A stretch of 64,000 nt of DNA from Brevibacterium picturae (lineage in GTDB: Bacteria > Actinomycetota > Actinomycetes > Actinomycetales > Brevibacteriaceae): positions 2,418,001 through 2,482,000 of the forward strand of contig NZ_LT629739.1 of assembly GCF_900105045.1 (NCBI RefSeq). The letters are read 5' to 3'. The position numbers were made by a program, and so were the translations under genes. Shown piece after piece: positions 1 to 8,713 of this stretch. Each line of letters opens with the position of its first letter. The stretch's first letter is position 1. The notes beneath the pieces are model-generated. The model made no database searches. It had not been told where the DNA came from and saw only the letters and a program-made list of their open reading frames with translations.

Positions 1-648
1 GCCGCAGCACTCGCACAGGATGGTTGGCAGGTCATCGTCGCCGCCCGCCGCAAAGACAAGATCGAGAAGGTGGCTGCTGACATCGGCGGCACCGCCATCG
101 AACTCGACGTCAGCTCGGATGACTCAGTCGCCAATTTTGTCGCCCACGTCGATCGCGTGGATCTGCTGGTCAACAACGCCGGCGGTGCCAAGGGACTTGA
201 CCCGGTGGCAGAAGCCGACCTCGAGGACTGGCAGTGGATGTTCGACGTCAACGTCCTCGGCACCGTCCGAGTCACCAAGGCCCTGCTCGACAAGCTCATC
301 GCCTCCGAGGGACACATCATCAACACCGTCTCCATGGCCGCGTTCACCCCCTACGCAGGTGGTGCAGGCTACAACGTCGCGAAGTTCGGCGAGGGCGCAC
401 TGACCCGTGTGCTGCGCTTGGAGCACGTCGGCGACCCCATCCGAGTGACCCAGATCGACCCAGGCCGGGTGGAGACCGACTTCTCCCTCAACCGCTTCGA
501 CGGTGACGCGGACAAGGCCGCCAAGGTCTACGAGGGCAAGATCAACCTATCCGCCGACGATGTCGCAGAGTCGATCCGCTGGGCTGCTTCACTGCCGAGC
601 CACGTCAACATCGACCACATCCACATCATGCCGCGCGACCAGGCCTGA
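1..648 (+). CDS. Short-chain dehydrogenase/reductase, 5' end outside window
   Basis: The reading frame is open from base 1, so the N-terminus with the first part of the NAD(P)-binding fold lies upstream. The visible 215 residues show the classical SDR features in order: a basic segment ending the dinucleotide-binding half (AARRKDK), the NNAGG motif, and the YNVAK (YxxxK) active site followed by a PGRVETDF segment after the sixth strand. Overall it looks like the YdfG/serine 3-dehydrogenase group of NADP-dependent hydroxy-acid or alcohol dehydrogenases. The substrate cannot be told from sequence. It ends at a TGA, and 160 bases of unremarkable sequence separate it from the next gene. Confidence 0.85.
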   Translation, partial: AAALAQDGWQVIVAARRKDKIEKVAADIGGTAIELDVSSDDSVANFVAHVDRVDLLVNNAGGAKGLDPVAEADLEDWQWMFDVNVLGTVRVTKALLDKLIASEGHIINTVSMAAFTPYAGGAGYNVAKFGEGALTRVLRLEHVGDPIRVTQIDPGRVETDFSLNRFDGDADKAAKVYEGKINLSADDVAESIRWAASLPSHVNIDHIHIMPRDQA

Positions 649-810
649 GTCCGATGCGCCGGGCCCACCGGCCCATCTGGGACCGGTGGGCGTTCCGGCG
701 GGCTGAACGTCTGCTCGGCCCGCGCAGAGATTGCGCGAACTCAGGCACATCACGACAGGTATTGTGCCGACATCGCCTGATTGTGCTCACAGACAAGGCA
801 CAATGGGACC

Positions 811-1542
811 ATGAGATACCTTGTTGCATTTATCATCGGAATCGGCGCTCTGTTCGGGGTCAACGCCTTCATCGGTATCTTCTCGATGCCGCGCCCGTGG
901 AATTCGCTGTCGATGGGTGCCACCGTCGGCATCACGATGGTCGTCGTCCTCCTGATCTGGGAAGTCGTCAAGCCCAGCAATAAGGACGCAGCACCCGCGA
1001 AGCCGGCAATGAGCGAGGAGGAGCGGGCGAATGCACGCGCCGAACGTCGCTCTCGATTGGCCGCCGAGGCGGGTGTGCGTCTCGACGACACCGAATCAGG
1101 CGACACCGCTACCACCGACACCACCACTACTGCCGATACCGCCGATACCGACGGGACCCGATCGACGTCCACATCCTCAGCCGGCGATGATGGTGACTCA
1201 ACTAGCGACGCTGTCGATTCAAATGACGACGTGTCACCGGACTCTCACGCGTCTCCGCGCTCGGACGAGTCCTCGATCGAAGCGGACCCGAACGACAGCG
1301 ACACAGGTCAGGATGAGCCGGACACCCTGGCCCCGGATGAGTTCGACGAAGAAGCGACAGGGTCATCCCTGGAGAATCCTCCGACCGGAGAGCCGGGAGT
1401 CTCCGTGGACGCATTGGAAGACGCCGAGGAGGCAGGCACCGATGACGCTGCCGCTGATGGTACCCCCGACAATAATCCTGTCGACGACGATGGTCATGCC
1501 GACAGGGAACCCACGACCGACGAGCCCGATTCGAAGCACTGA
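811..1542 (+). CDS. Membrane-anchored protein with long acidic low-complexity tail
   Basis: Unrecognised 243-residue protein. The first 55 residues form two hydrophobic segments (about 2-20 and 33-50) separated by a short loop. A short charged helix rich in E, R and A follows (about 65-90). From about residue 95 to the end it is an acidic, Ser/Thr/Asp-rich disordered tail with repeated TTDT/ADTAD-like patches. I chose ATG 811 because an in-frame TTG thirty bases upstream has no ribosome binding site and adds a non-hydrophobic leader. Such tails are common in actinobacterial membrane proteins and give no function. The gene converges on oleD, which ends 21 bases away. Confidence 0.6.
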   Translation: MRYLVAFIIGIGALFGVNAFIGIFSMPRPWNSLSMGATVGITMVVVLLIWEVVKPSNKDAAPAKPAMSEEERANARAERRSRLAAEAGVRLDDTESGDTATTDTTTTADTADTDGTRSTSTSSAGDDGDSTSDAVDSNDDVSPDSHASPRSDESSIEADPNDSDTGQDEPDTLAPDEFDEEATGSSLENPPTGEPGVSVDALEDAEEAGTDDAAADGTPDNNPVDDDGHADREPTTDEPDSKH

Positions 1543-1563
1543 AGGGTCAGCCCTGAGCGCTGC

Positions 1564-2531
1564 CTACTGCGCGTAGTGAGCAGCGAGGAGCTCGAGTCCC
1601 TCTTCGATGCTGACTCGCGGCTTCCACCTCAGAACCTCTTGGGTGCGGCGCTGGTCGAACCAGTGCGCCGTTGAGAGCTGTTCTGCCAGGAACCTCGTCA
1701 GTGGAGGCTCATCGTCGTGTTCGCCCAGCTCCCATACCTTCTCCACGACCGATCCGGCCGCAAGCGCTGGGCCGACGGGAATGCGCAGCTTCGGCACCTG
1801 AGCGCCACCGGCGATCGCGATCCGCGACATGAGCTCACCGATGGGGCGCGGCTGGCCGTTCGTCACGACCAGCGATTCGCCGTGCGTGGAGTCGACGGCC
1901 TCCACGGCCGCCACGATTGCCTCGACTGCGTTGTCGACGAATAGGGCGTCGACGAGCGGGGCACCCGATCCGAGCACCGGCATCCGACCTGCCCGAGCAC
2001 GATCGATGACACGTTCCGTCAGTTGCGTATCCCCGGGGCCCCACATGAGGTGGGGGCGCAGGACGAGGACCTTGAAGTCCTGCGAATCAGCACCCAGGGC
2101 GATGAGTTCACCGGCCGCCTTCGTCCGCGCGTACTCACCTCGCGCCAGCTCGGGGAGGCAGGGCCGGCAACCGCACCGATGATCGAATCACCGGTGTGGG
2201 CCACAGACGGTGAGGAGATGTGGACCAGCCGCCGCACACCGGCCGCCAGGGCTGCATCGACGAGCGTGCGCGTGCCGGTGATGTTCACAGCCTCGAACTC
2301 ACCGGGATCGCCCATCATCGATACCTTCGCAGCCAAGTGCACAACAGCCTCGGCGCCGATGAGCGCCTCGGCGACACTGCTCGGATCGGTAACCGACCCG
2401 AGCACGTCGCGGGCACCGGCCACCGAGGAGGGACGGCGTTGGAGCGTCGTGACCTCGTGGCCGTCGGCCACCAGTGCACGGGCGACGGACGAGCCCAGGA
2501 GCCCGGAGGCGCCGGTGACGGTGATCTTCAT
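1564..2531 (-). pseudogene. oleD: OleD, 2-alkyl-3-ketoalkanoate reductase, frameshifted
   Basis: Third gene of the olefin operon. OleD is an extended SDR of the epimerase/3beta-HSD group that reduces the beta-keto acid made by OleA to a beta-hydroxy acid. The N-terminal part (2531 down to about 2155) has the TGASGLLG dinucleotide motif and an LVHISS strand. The frame is then lost. In the next frame the sequence resumes as GEYARTKAAGEL, which holds the YxxxK catalytic pair, then LRPHLMWGPGD and a normal C-terminus down to 1564. One base missing in the C-run at 2152-2155 (GGGG on the plus strand) restores a continuous protein of about 322 residues. It has a good Shine-Dalgarno (GAGGAG). It may be a real mutation or an assembly error. 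Confidence 0.88.
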
Positions 2532-2555
2532 GGAGACTCCTCAGACGGTCGGGAT

Positions 2556-5336
2556 TCAGCCCTTGGTGCGCACCGAACCGCCGGACAGGACGTGGTCGGC
2601 CCAGGTCGCGAGACGGGATCGGTCAATCTTCGAATTGTGGCGGATGTCGGTCGGGAACGTGGGAGCGACGAGGACCGCGGTGAGATCGTGTCCGACGACC
2701 TCGTCTACGAGCTCCCGCAGTCTCGACGTCAGGTCCAGCGGTGCCAGGCCGGGGGAGAGCTCGGTGCCTTCGGCGTCGAGGACGGCCACGAGCGACTGCG
2801 TCCCGGCGGGGCCGATGCCCACGATCGAACTGCGGCTGACCTGCTTGTCGGAATCGATGAGCGCTTCGAGACCGCCGGGGCCCACCGGGCCGCGAGGTGT
2901 GGTGACCACATGCTGCAGGCGGCCCTCGAGCCACACCCTGCCCTCGGAATCGATATGGCCGATGTCGTTCGTCCGGTGCCAGGTCCGACCATCGAGGTCG
3001 TCGCGCGTCGAGGCGGCGGTGGTGGCCCAGAGGTTGTCGTAGCCGGATTTGATGTGAGCGGCGCTGACGACGAATTCGCCCAGGTGTCCCTGCGCGTCAC
3101 TGCCCTGTTCCAGTGCATCTGCGGACGCACCTGTGTCGTCGATCGGGGCCAGGGCCAGCTCGACGCCGTCGATGGGGCGGCCCACGCACACGCCGAGGTT
3201 GGGTGTGGCGTCTGCGGCGATCACGCCGTCATGGTCGATGTCGGTGAGCAGGAGGCCCTCGGTCATGCCATACGGCGAGTGGATGCTCGCGTTGGGGAAC
3301 ACCTCGGCGATGGCATCCATCAGCTCCAGGGGCACGGGGGCTCCGGCGGAGAGGACGAGTTCGACCCGTGCGCACGCGGCCTTCTGCTCGTCATCGCGGT
3401 AGGAGGCGGTGGCCGCGACATTCCTGTATGCGGCGGGGGAGGCGAAGACCATCGTGGAATGACCGGCGATGATCGCATCGGAGATGGCGCCGGCCGTCAG
3501 CGTCTTCGGCTTCGTCACGGACATGTCCGGAGTCACCGAGGTGGCCCCGATGGCCGGCCCCAGCAGGGCGAAGGGCGGGAAGCCGGCGACCAGTCCGGTG
3601 CCTTCGCGGACGTCGAAGACTCGGGTCAGCACTGCCGCGAGGGCTGAGATGTCGCCGTGGGTGTAGCGCACGCCCTTGGCCGGTCCCGTCGATCCGGAGG
3701 TGAAGAGGATCGCCGCATCGTCGGTGGCTGCCGGGGTCGGCAGATCGGCGTGGTGTGTGGTGCGCGAGAGCGCTGTCAGGCTGGTCTCGACCTGGAACAG
3801 CTTGGCCTGCGTCCGTCCCAGCGGGGACACGGAGATGCGGCGGCCGGGCCAGTTGAAGGCGCGGGCGAGTCCGAGGCCGGGCAGTTCTCCGATGATCCAC
3901 TGCGGATCCGCCGAGGTGGTCGCCCGGGTCATGCCCTTCGGTCCCAGTCCGGCATCGGCGACGACGGCGACCGCGCCGATCTTCAGGCAGGCGTAGAGGG
4001 CCGCGGTGAGGTTGTTGCCGGGCGGAACGAGCATGGAGACCCGGTCGCCGGGGCGCACGCCGAGTTCGAGCAGGCCGCCGGCGATGCTCGTCGTCACATG
4101 CCAGAGGTGGCGCCAGGTGATCTGCTGGGCAGGGTTCTGAGCAAAGTCCACCGAGGCGATGGTCTCGTCATCGTGGCGTGCGTCGAGGATCGCTGTCACC
4201 CCGCGGGCAGGGGCGGCGTGACCTATCGGTGCGTCTGCATTTGTGCCTGTGATCTCGGCAGTCGTTGCAGCAGATGCGCCGGAAGCGGGCGCAGAATCGG
4301 CAGGGAACTGTTCCTTGAGCCAATCGGTGACGACTCCGGCCACATCGTAGTCCTCGCTGACCAGGTGCGAGCCCAGTTCGAAACGGTGCACATCGGCCTG
4401 GGGCAGGCGCTGTCGCAGGTCACGCAGATAGCGTTCGAGGAACACCGGGTCCTTCGGCCCCCACACGAGGAGAGCAGGACGGTCGAATGCCGCGATGTCG
4501 GCCCCCACTCGCTGCAGCTCGGAGTGGGACGGATGGTTCTCATCGACGGGGATGTCGGCGACGAAGCCGCCGATTCCGTGGCGCAGCGACAGGGAGTCAT
4601 ACGGGGCGCAGAAGGCGTCCTTGATCTCCGGGTCGAGGTCGCCGAGGCTCATCGTCACCCGCAGGAATCCGTCGGTGACCACGGTGGCAGTCGGCAGCAT
4701 GGGCCCGGCCAGTGTCGCCCGCAGAGGGGCGGGAATCGGGGCGTCCTCGGGCTGGTGGACGGCCGTGTTCAGGCTGATCGAGGCGGAGACGAGATCGGTG
4801 TTGCGTGCCGCCCATGCCAGGGACAGGACACCGCCCCAGTCATGGCCGATCGTCACGATCGGATGCTCGGCGGACGCGGCCCCGTTGTTGGGCGCGGTCC
4901 CGTCGCGGTCAGCGACACTGCCGGCCACCTCGGCGAGCAGGGGAGACACGACGGAGTCGAAGTCGTCGATGCGCTGGGACATGCGGCGCACCTCGGCGCC
5001 GTGGGGAGTCGGGAGCGACTCATGCTCCAGCCTCTGGGAGAAGCCCATGTCGAGCTGGTCGGGGGCGATGAGGCGCCACACGCGGCCCCCGGTTCGCGCT
5101 GTCTCCACACTCGCCTGGGCAAGATGGCGCCAGAGGTAGGACCAGGTCGGGTTGCCGTGGAGGGCGAGGATCGTGCCGGTCGGTTCGAGACCATCGGCGC
5201 GCAGCACCTCGAGGGTGTCGAGGACGTGGAAGGAATGCGGCCCGTCGGGAGTCCTGGCCTCGACGATTCGGGACCAGGCAGGGTCCCACTCGGGCAGCTT
5301 CGGGGGAGTCTGAGCCGGCCGTGCAGGAAATCTCAT
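2556..5336 (-). CDS. oleBC: OleBC fusion: beta-lactone decarboxylase plus beta-lactone synthetase
   Basis: A 926-residue natural fusion. Residues 1-345 are an alpha/beta hydrolase of the haloalkane-dehalogenase type (OleB): HGNPTWS at 60-66, nucleophile Asp166 in GHDWGG, acid Asp296 in GPKDP, and His324 in GSHLV. A low-complexity Ala/Ser/Thr linker (345-380) leads to OleC (about 380-926), an ANL-type adenylating enzyme with the P-loop FTSGSTGPAKG (545-555) and PYGMTEG (688-694). In characterised systems OleC makes a beta-lactone from the beta-hydroxy acid and OleB removes CO2 to give a cis-olefin. Fused OleBC is known from Micrococcales such as Micrococcus luteus. The start lies 7 bases after the oleA stop, so the two are probably translated together, and oleD follows 24 bases on. 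Confidence 0.95.
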   Translation of the reverse strand: MRFPARPAQTPPKLPEWDPAWSRIVEARTPDGPHSFHVLDTLEVLRADGLEPTGTILALHGNPTWSYLWRHLAQASVETARTGGRVWRLIAPDQLDMGFSQRLEHESLPTPHGAEVRRMSQRIDDFDSVVSPLLAEVAGSVADRDGTAPNNGAASAEHPIVTIGHDWGGVLSLAWAARNTDLVSASISLNTAVHQPEDAPIPAPLRATLAGPMLPTATVVTDGFLRVTMSLGDLDPEIKDAFCAPYDSLSLRHGIGGFVADIPVDENHPSHSELQRVGADIAAFDRPALLVWGPKDPVFLERYLRDLRQRLPQADVHRFELGSHLVSEDYDVAGVVTDWLKEQFPADSAPASGASAATTAEITGTNADAPIGHAAPARGVTAILDARHDDETIASVDFAQNPAQQITWRHLWHVTTSIAGGLLELGVRPGDRVSMLVPPGNNLTAALYACLKIGAVAVVADAGLGPKGMTRATTSADPQWIIGELPGLGLARAFNWPGRRISVSPLGRTQAKLFQVETSLTALSRTTHHADLPTPAATDDAAILFTSGSTGPAKGVRYTHGDISALAAVLTRVFDVREGTGLVAGFPPFALLGPAIGATSVTPDMSVTKPKTLTAGAISDAIIAGHSTMVFASPAAYRNVAATASYRDDEQKAACARVELVLSAGAPVPLELMDAIAEVFPNASIHSPYGMTEGLLLTDIDHDGVIAADATPNLGVCVGRPIDGVELALAPIDDTGASADALEQGSDAQGHLGEFVVSAAHIKSGYDNLWATTAASTRDDLDGRTWHRTNDIGHIDSEGRVWLEGRLQHVVTTPRGPVGPGGLEALIDSDKQVSRSSIVGIGPAGTQSLVAVLDAEGTELSPGLAPLDLTSRLRELVDEVVGHDLTAVLVAPTFPTDIRHNSKIDRSRLATWADHVLSGGSVRTKG

Positions 5337-5343
5337 TGAACCT

Positions 5344-6372
5344 CTACCACTCGATTTCGGTCATTGCGGTGTTGAGTCCCGACCCGACTCCCATGCACAG
5401 GATACGGTCGCCGGGCTTGAGTTGTGATGCCTCGCGGCTGAGCGTGATCGGCAGGGACGCCGGTCCCACGTTGCCCAGTTCCGGGTAGGTGACCGGAATC
5501 CGATCGGGATCGAGATTCGCGGCCTTCGTGATCGAGTTCACGTGCACATCGGAGACCTGGTGCATGACGTAACGATCCATGTCGCGCCAGTTCCAGCCGT
5601 CCTCGTGAGCTTCTTCCCAGGCTGCGACGACGAGTTCCATCCCGCCGGCCAGCAGTCCCTTGGTGTCGGTGAACATTCCGTTGTGATCGCCCACGCACAG
5701 TTCGTGGTGCTGGGTTGCGGCACGGGTGATGCCGCCGAGGATGCGGTGACCGTTCGGATGCTTGTCGGCGGGCCCGAGGACGGCAGCAGAGGCACCGGAA
5801 CCCAAGGTCAGAGAGGCGAATTCGTTGAGGTACTCCTCGCGGCTGATGCCCGGGCGGGTCAATCGGCGCAGAGTGGCCTCCTGGACCCGGGAGGCATCCT
5901 CGCCGGCGACGATGAGTGCGTACTCGATCTGGCCGGCGTCGATCATGCTCGCCGCCAGGGTCATTCCATTGACGAAGCCCAGGCAGGCGTTGGCGATGTC
6001 GAAGTTCATCGCCTGCGGGCCCAAACCGATGCCCGCATGGACGCCGACTGCCACGGAAGGCTCGAGGTGCTCACGCGTGACCGAGGTGTTGACCATCAGC
6101 CCGATCGAGTCGGGAGAGATGCCGGACTCGGCGAGGGCCTTCTTTCCGGCTGCGATCGCACCATCAGCGAAGTGGCTCGGCTGGTCCCAGTTGCGGCGTG
6201 CGTCGACGCCGGCGACGCGCTGGAGGAGACCTGTCGGCAGGTTGAGGGTGGACAGAGTATCGGCGAGGCGGTCGTCGAATTCTTGTGAGGTCACTTCATT
6301 GGGGGCGAGGGTCTCAGTCAGGCCGAGAAGCGCCACGTTCGAGTGCCGGAAAGTTGCGTTGCCATTCGCCAA
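5344..6372 (-). CDS. oleA: OleA, fatty acyl-CoA Claisen condensing enzyme
   Basis: A 342-residue thiolase-fold enzyme of the KAS III superfamily that condenses two fatty acyl-CoA molecules head to head into a 2-alkyl-3-keto acid, the first step of long-chain olefin synthesis. The catalytic triad is visible: Cys130 in NACLGF, His271 in MHQVS and Asn301 in ELGNVGP. Glu101 in VTREHLEPS sits where OleA, unlike FabH, has its glutamate base. The start appears to be TTG 6372, since the frame has a stop just upstream and GNATFRH at the N-terminus matches the start of other OleA proteins. The ribosome binding site is weak, so expression may be low. Genes for OleBC and OleD follow in the same operon. 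Confidence 0.94.
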   Translation of the reverse strand: MANGNATFRHSNVALLGLTETLAPNEVTSQEFDDRLADTLSTLNLPTGLLQRVAGVDARRNWDQPSHFADGAIAAGKKALAESGISPDSIGLMVNTSVTREHLEPSVAVGVHAGIGLGPQAMNFDIANACLGFVNGMTLAASMIDAGQIEYALIVAGEDASRVQEATLRRLTRPGISREEYLNEFASLTLGSGASAAVLGPADKHPNGHRILGGITRAATQHHELCVGDHNGMFTDTKGLLAGGMELVVAAWEEAHEDGWNWRDMDRYVMHQVSDVHVNSITKAANLDPDRIPVTYPELGNVGPASLPITLSREASQLKPGDRILCMGVGSGLNTAMTEIEW

Positions 6373-6470
6373 TTGAGGTTCTCATCCCTTTGCGGGTCGT
6401 TCGTCGTAGTCTGCTGAGGGCCGATGCGATGCACCCTTGAGGCGCGTCACGACGGGGAAGTCCGGAGACT

Positions 6471-6499
6471 ATCTTATATCCCCGAGGCTGAGATGTTTC
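6471..6499 (-). promoter_or_regulatory. Candidate promoter of the ole operon
   Basis: Read on the minus strand, an AT-rich patch gives overlapping -10 hexamers TATAAG/TAAGAT (6471-6478). A poor -35 (GAAACA, 6494-6499) lies about 18 bases upstream and overlaps a hairpin at the end of the upstream gene. It would leave a leader of roughly 95 bases before oleA. Judged by eye only. Confidence 0.3.
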
Positions 6500-6504
6500 T
6501 CAGC
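6487..6504 (-). terminator. Small hairpin at the end of the preceding gene
   Basis: Inverted repeat GCTGAGA / TCTCAGC with a 4-base loop, overlapping the stop codon of the gene ending at 6500. There is no T-run, so termination is uncertain. Confidence 0.35.
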
Positions 6505-7570
6505 GAGTGAACCAGGTGAATCCGTCATAGGCCATTCCAGTCGCGCAGAGCACCGCGATCCCGGCCAGAATGATCGACGTGACGGTGTGCGAGACCTTCG
6601 AGGCTTGGAAGCGAACGGCCCGCGAATGGGACATGGGACGGTCGGTGACGAAGCGCCCGAACTGAGCGAAGATCCGCCAGTCCATGACGTCGATGAGGGA
6701 CTTCGCCGCCAGGGTGACGACGATGATGCAGCCGGCGCCCATGAGCAGGAGGAAGACGAAGCCCATGAAGCCGAATTCGCGGAAGAACTCGACGACACGA
6801 TCGGCGATGGCGGTGACGAAGCCGGTGAATCCTTCGCTGAAGGGCAGCGCAGCGAAGGAATCGGTGATGCGGCCCAGGCTGTATCCGTCGCGTTCGGTCC
6901 GTTCTGCGCCGATGAACATGGCGACGGCGGCGGCCAGGGCGACGAGGAGGTTGATGATCGTGATCGTCGAATTGTCCGGCCAGAACTCGAGGGACTTCAG
7001 CGTGTACGTCGATGCCAGCGCCACGCAGATGATCGCACCGGCCAAGGCGCCGACCGTGGCGGGAAGGAGGAGATTGTTGAAAAACACGAATGCGATGACG
7101 GCGATGAGGGCGGCGCCGAAGATATAGGTGAACACCGCCAGCGTGTCACCGTTGGAAGAGGTGGCCGCACGGCGGTTCGCCTCGACCATCTGCCCCGACT
7201 GGCCGATGTTGTCCCGCAGCTGCGCCTTCGTGGCGCGCTCGTCGGAATCGGTGCCGGCCGCGGGCAGCACGCGGGTCTCGTCCTCGCTCATGCCGTAGAC
7301 GCGCTCGGGCTGGTTATAGGCCCGGGTCGGTTGGTCATAGGCCCGGGTCGGCTGATCGGAGTAGCCGCCTCGTGGCCGTGCGCCCGGACCGTGACCCGGT
7401 TGGCTGTAGCCGCCCTGGCCGTACCCCTGCTGAGGGGGTGTCTGCGCACCCTGAACTCGCCGCTGCGGGGCCGGCTGCCATCTGCCTACTCGGGCCGCGA
7501 TGAGATACACGATGAGGACGACGAGTGCTGCGAGGACTCCGATTGAGATGCTGGCGCCGAGCTCGCTCAT
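6500..7570 (-). CDS. Multi-pass membrane protein, function unknown
   Basis: A 356-residue protein I do not recognise. One hydrophobic helix opens it (residues 5-26). A hydrophilic Gln/Pro/Gly/Tyr-rich stretch (about 30-95) follows and contains degenerate copies of QPTRAYD (QPTRAYD, QPTRAYN, QPERVYG), encoded by a 21-base direct repeat. The C-terminal half has about five membrane segments (near 145-165, 170-190, 208-228, 275-297, 330-350). No catalytic motif is visible. It lies upstream of oleA on the same strand with about 130 bases between them, so an operon link is unlikely. Confidence 0.7.
   Translation of the reverse strand: MSELGASISIGVLAALVVLIVYLIAARVGRWQPAPQRRVQGAQTPPQQGYGQGGYSQPGHGPGARPRGGYSDQPTRAYDQPTRAYNQPERVYGMSEDETRVLPAAGTDSDERATKAQLRDNIGQSGQMVEANRRAATSSNGDTLAVFTYIFGAALIAVIAFVFFNNLLLPATVGALAGAIICVALASTYTLKSLEFWPDNSTITIINLLVALAAAVAMFIGAERTERDGYSLGRITDSFAALPFSEGFTGFVTAIADRVVEFFREFGFMGFVFLLLMGAGCIIVVTLAAKSLIDVMDWRIFAQFGRFVTDRPMSHSRAVRFQASKVSHTVTSIILAGIAVLCATGMAYDGFTWFTR
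7316..7357. repeat. 21-base direct repeat inside a coding region
   Basis: Two head-to-tail 21-base units (7316-7336 and 7337-7357) that differ at two bases. They encode the repeated QPTRAYD-type segment of the membrane protein. Confidence 0.85.
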
Positions 7571-7782
7571 GAGGGACTTCCTGGGGGATGGACAACGATG
7601 GTCGTGTGCCCAGTCTATGGAGGATCGAGGCGGTAATCACGTTCACCCACGGGCCGCGCCGCGATCCGGGCCGCGACGGGCCCACGGGCCGCGCGGCGAC
7701 TGTAGGGTGAGATAACGACCTGCCAGGACCTGCCAGGGCCTCTCGAAGGGGAGGCCCGCACAGCTTTCGAAGGAGAATCGCG

Positions 7783-8586
7783 ATGAGCAACGCCGAAGCA
7801 TTCACGACAGCGGCCATGCCCCTTGACCAGCAGATCGTCCTGGTGACCGGGGCCGGACGCGGAGTGGGCTCATCCATCGCGAAGGCCTTCGCCCACGAGG
7901 AGTCGGCGCTCGTCATCAACTACCGCTACTCGGCCGAAGCAGCCGAAGAGCTCGCAGAGGCGGTCCGTGCCAGAGGCGGGCGTGCCGTGGCGATCGAAGC
8001 CGATGTCACCGACTCACGCGCCGTCGACGCAATGTTCGCCGCCGCCCACGCCGAATTCGGTGCCCCCGTGTCGACGGTGGTCAACAGCGCCCTCGTGGAT
8101 TTCTCTTTCAACGGCGAGGAGCGGCAGCCGGCAGACGAGATCGACTTCTCCGATTTCGCCGATCAATTCCGTGGTGCCGTCGGTGCTGCGCTCAACACCG
8201 TTCAAGCCGCGATGAGCGGATTCCGCGAGATCGGATCCGGACGGGTCATCAACATCGGGTCGAATCTCGTGCAGAACCCGGTCGTGCCCTATCACGACTA
8301 CACCGCGGCTAAGGCCGCGCTGCTGTCGCTGACCAGGACCTTTGCAAAAGATCTCGGGCCCTCCGGGATCAGGGTGAACATGGTCTCCGGCGGCCTGCTG
8401 CGCACCACCGACGCCTCCTCGGCGACCCCGGAGGAGGTCTTCGACCAGATCGCGGCACAGACTCCTCTGGGCCACGTGACGACACCGGAGGAGTTCGCCT
8501 CGGCGGTGGTGTTCTTCGCATCACCGGCCTCACGGGCAGTGACGGGTCAGAACCTCGTCGTCGACAACGGCCTGGTGATGGACTGA
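7783..8586 (+). CDS. FabG-like SDR oxidoreductase
   Basis: A 267-residue classical SDR preceded by a strong ribosome binding site (GAAGGAGA, 7769-7776). It carries TGAGRGVG for nucleotide binding (about 21-28), an NSALVDF segment in place of the usual NNAG, and YTAAK as the YxxxK site. The C-terminus, GQNLVVDNGLVMD, is typical of 3-oxoacyl-ACP-reductase-like proteins. It probably reduces a keto group with NADPH, but being monocistronic its context does not name the substrate. The NNAG change is seen in some subfamilies and does not by itself mean inactivity. Confidence 0.85.
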   Translation: MSNAEAFTTAAMPLDQQIVLVTGAGRGVGSSIAKAFAHEESALVINYRYSAEAAEELAEAVRARGGRAVAIEADVTDSRAVDAMFAAAHAEFGAPVSTVVNSALVDFSFNGEERQPADEIDFSDFADQFRGAVGAALNTVQAAMSGFREIGSGRVINIGSNLVQNPVVPYHDYTAAKAALLSLTRTFAKDLGPSGIRVNMVSGGLLRTTDASSATPEEVFDQIAAQTPLGHVTTPEEFASAVVFFASPASRAVTGQNLVVDNGLVMD

Positions 8587-8645
8587 AACGACGACGGACG
8601 CCGCCTCAGGCCTGGCGTGGTCGCGCCCCGCATCGGTCTCACTCT

Positions 8646-8713
8646 CGAGAGTCGACCGCAGAGTCGAAAGCTGACTTCAGGGAGTCCGCTCTCGACGATG
8701 CGGTCGACTCTCG
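8646..8713. repeat. Imperfect long hairpin at the 3' end of the nuclease-like gene
   Basis: Arms 8646-8660 and 8699-8713 are a perfect 15-base inverted repeat (CGAGAGTCGACCGCA). The interior can also pair imperfectly. It overlaps the last codons of the gene ending at 8677. Its motif CGAGAGTCGA recurs in the hairpin at 9759-9826 on the other side of that gene. Confidence 0.8.

Noticed and set aside
3657..5339. Long open frame (560 codons) on the plus strand opposite oleBC
   Set aside because: It mirrors a well-supported gene; GC-rich codon use makes the antisense frame open by chance. The product has no recognisable domain and is rich in Gly, Arg and Val.
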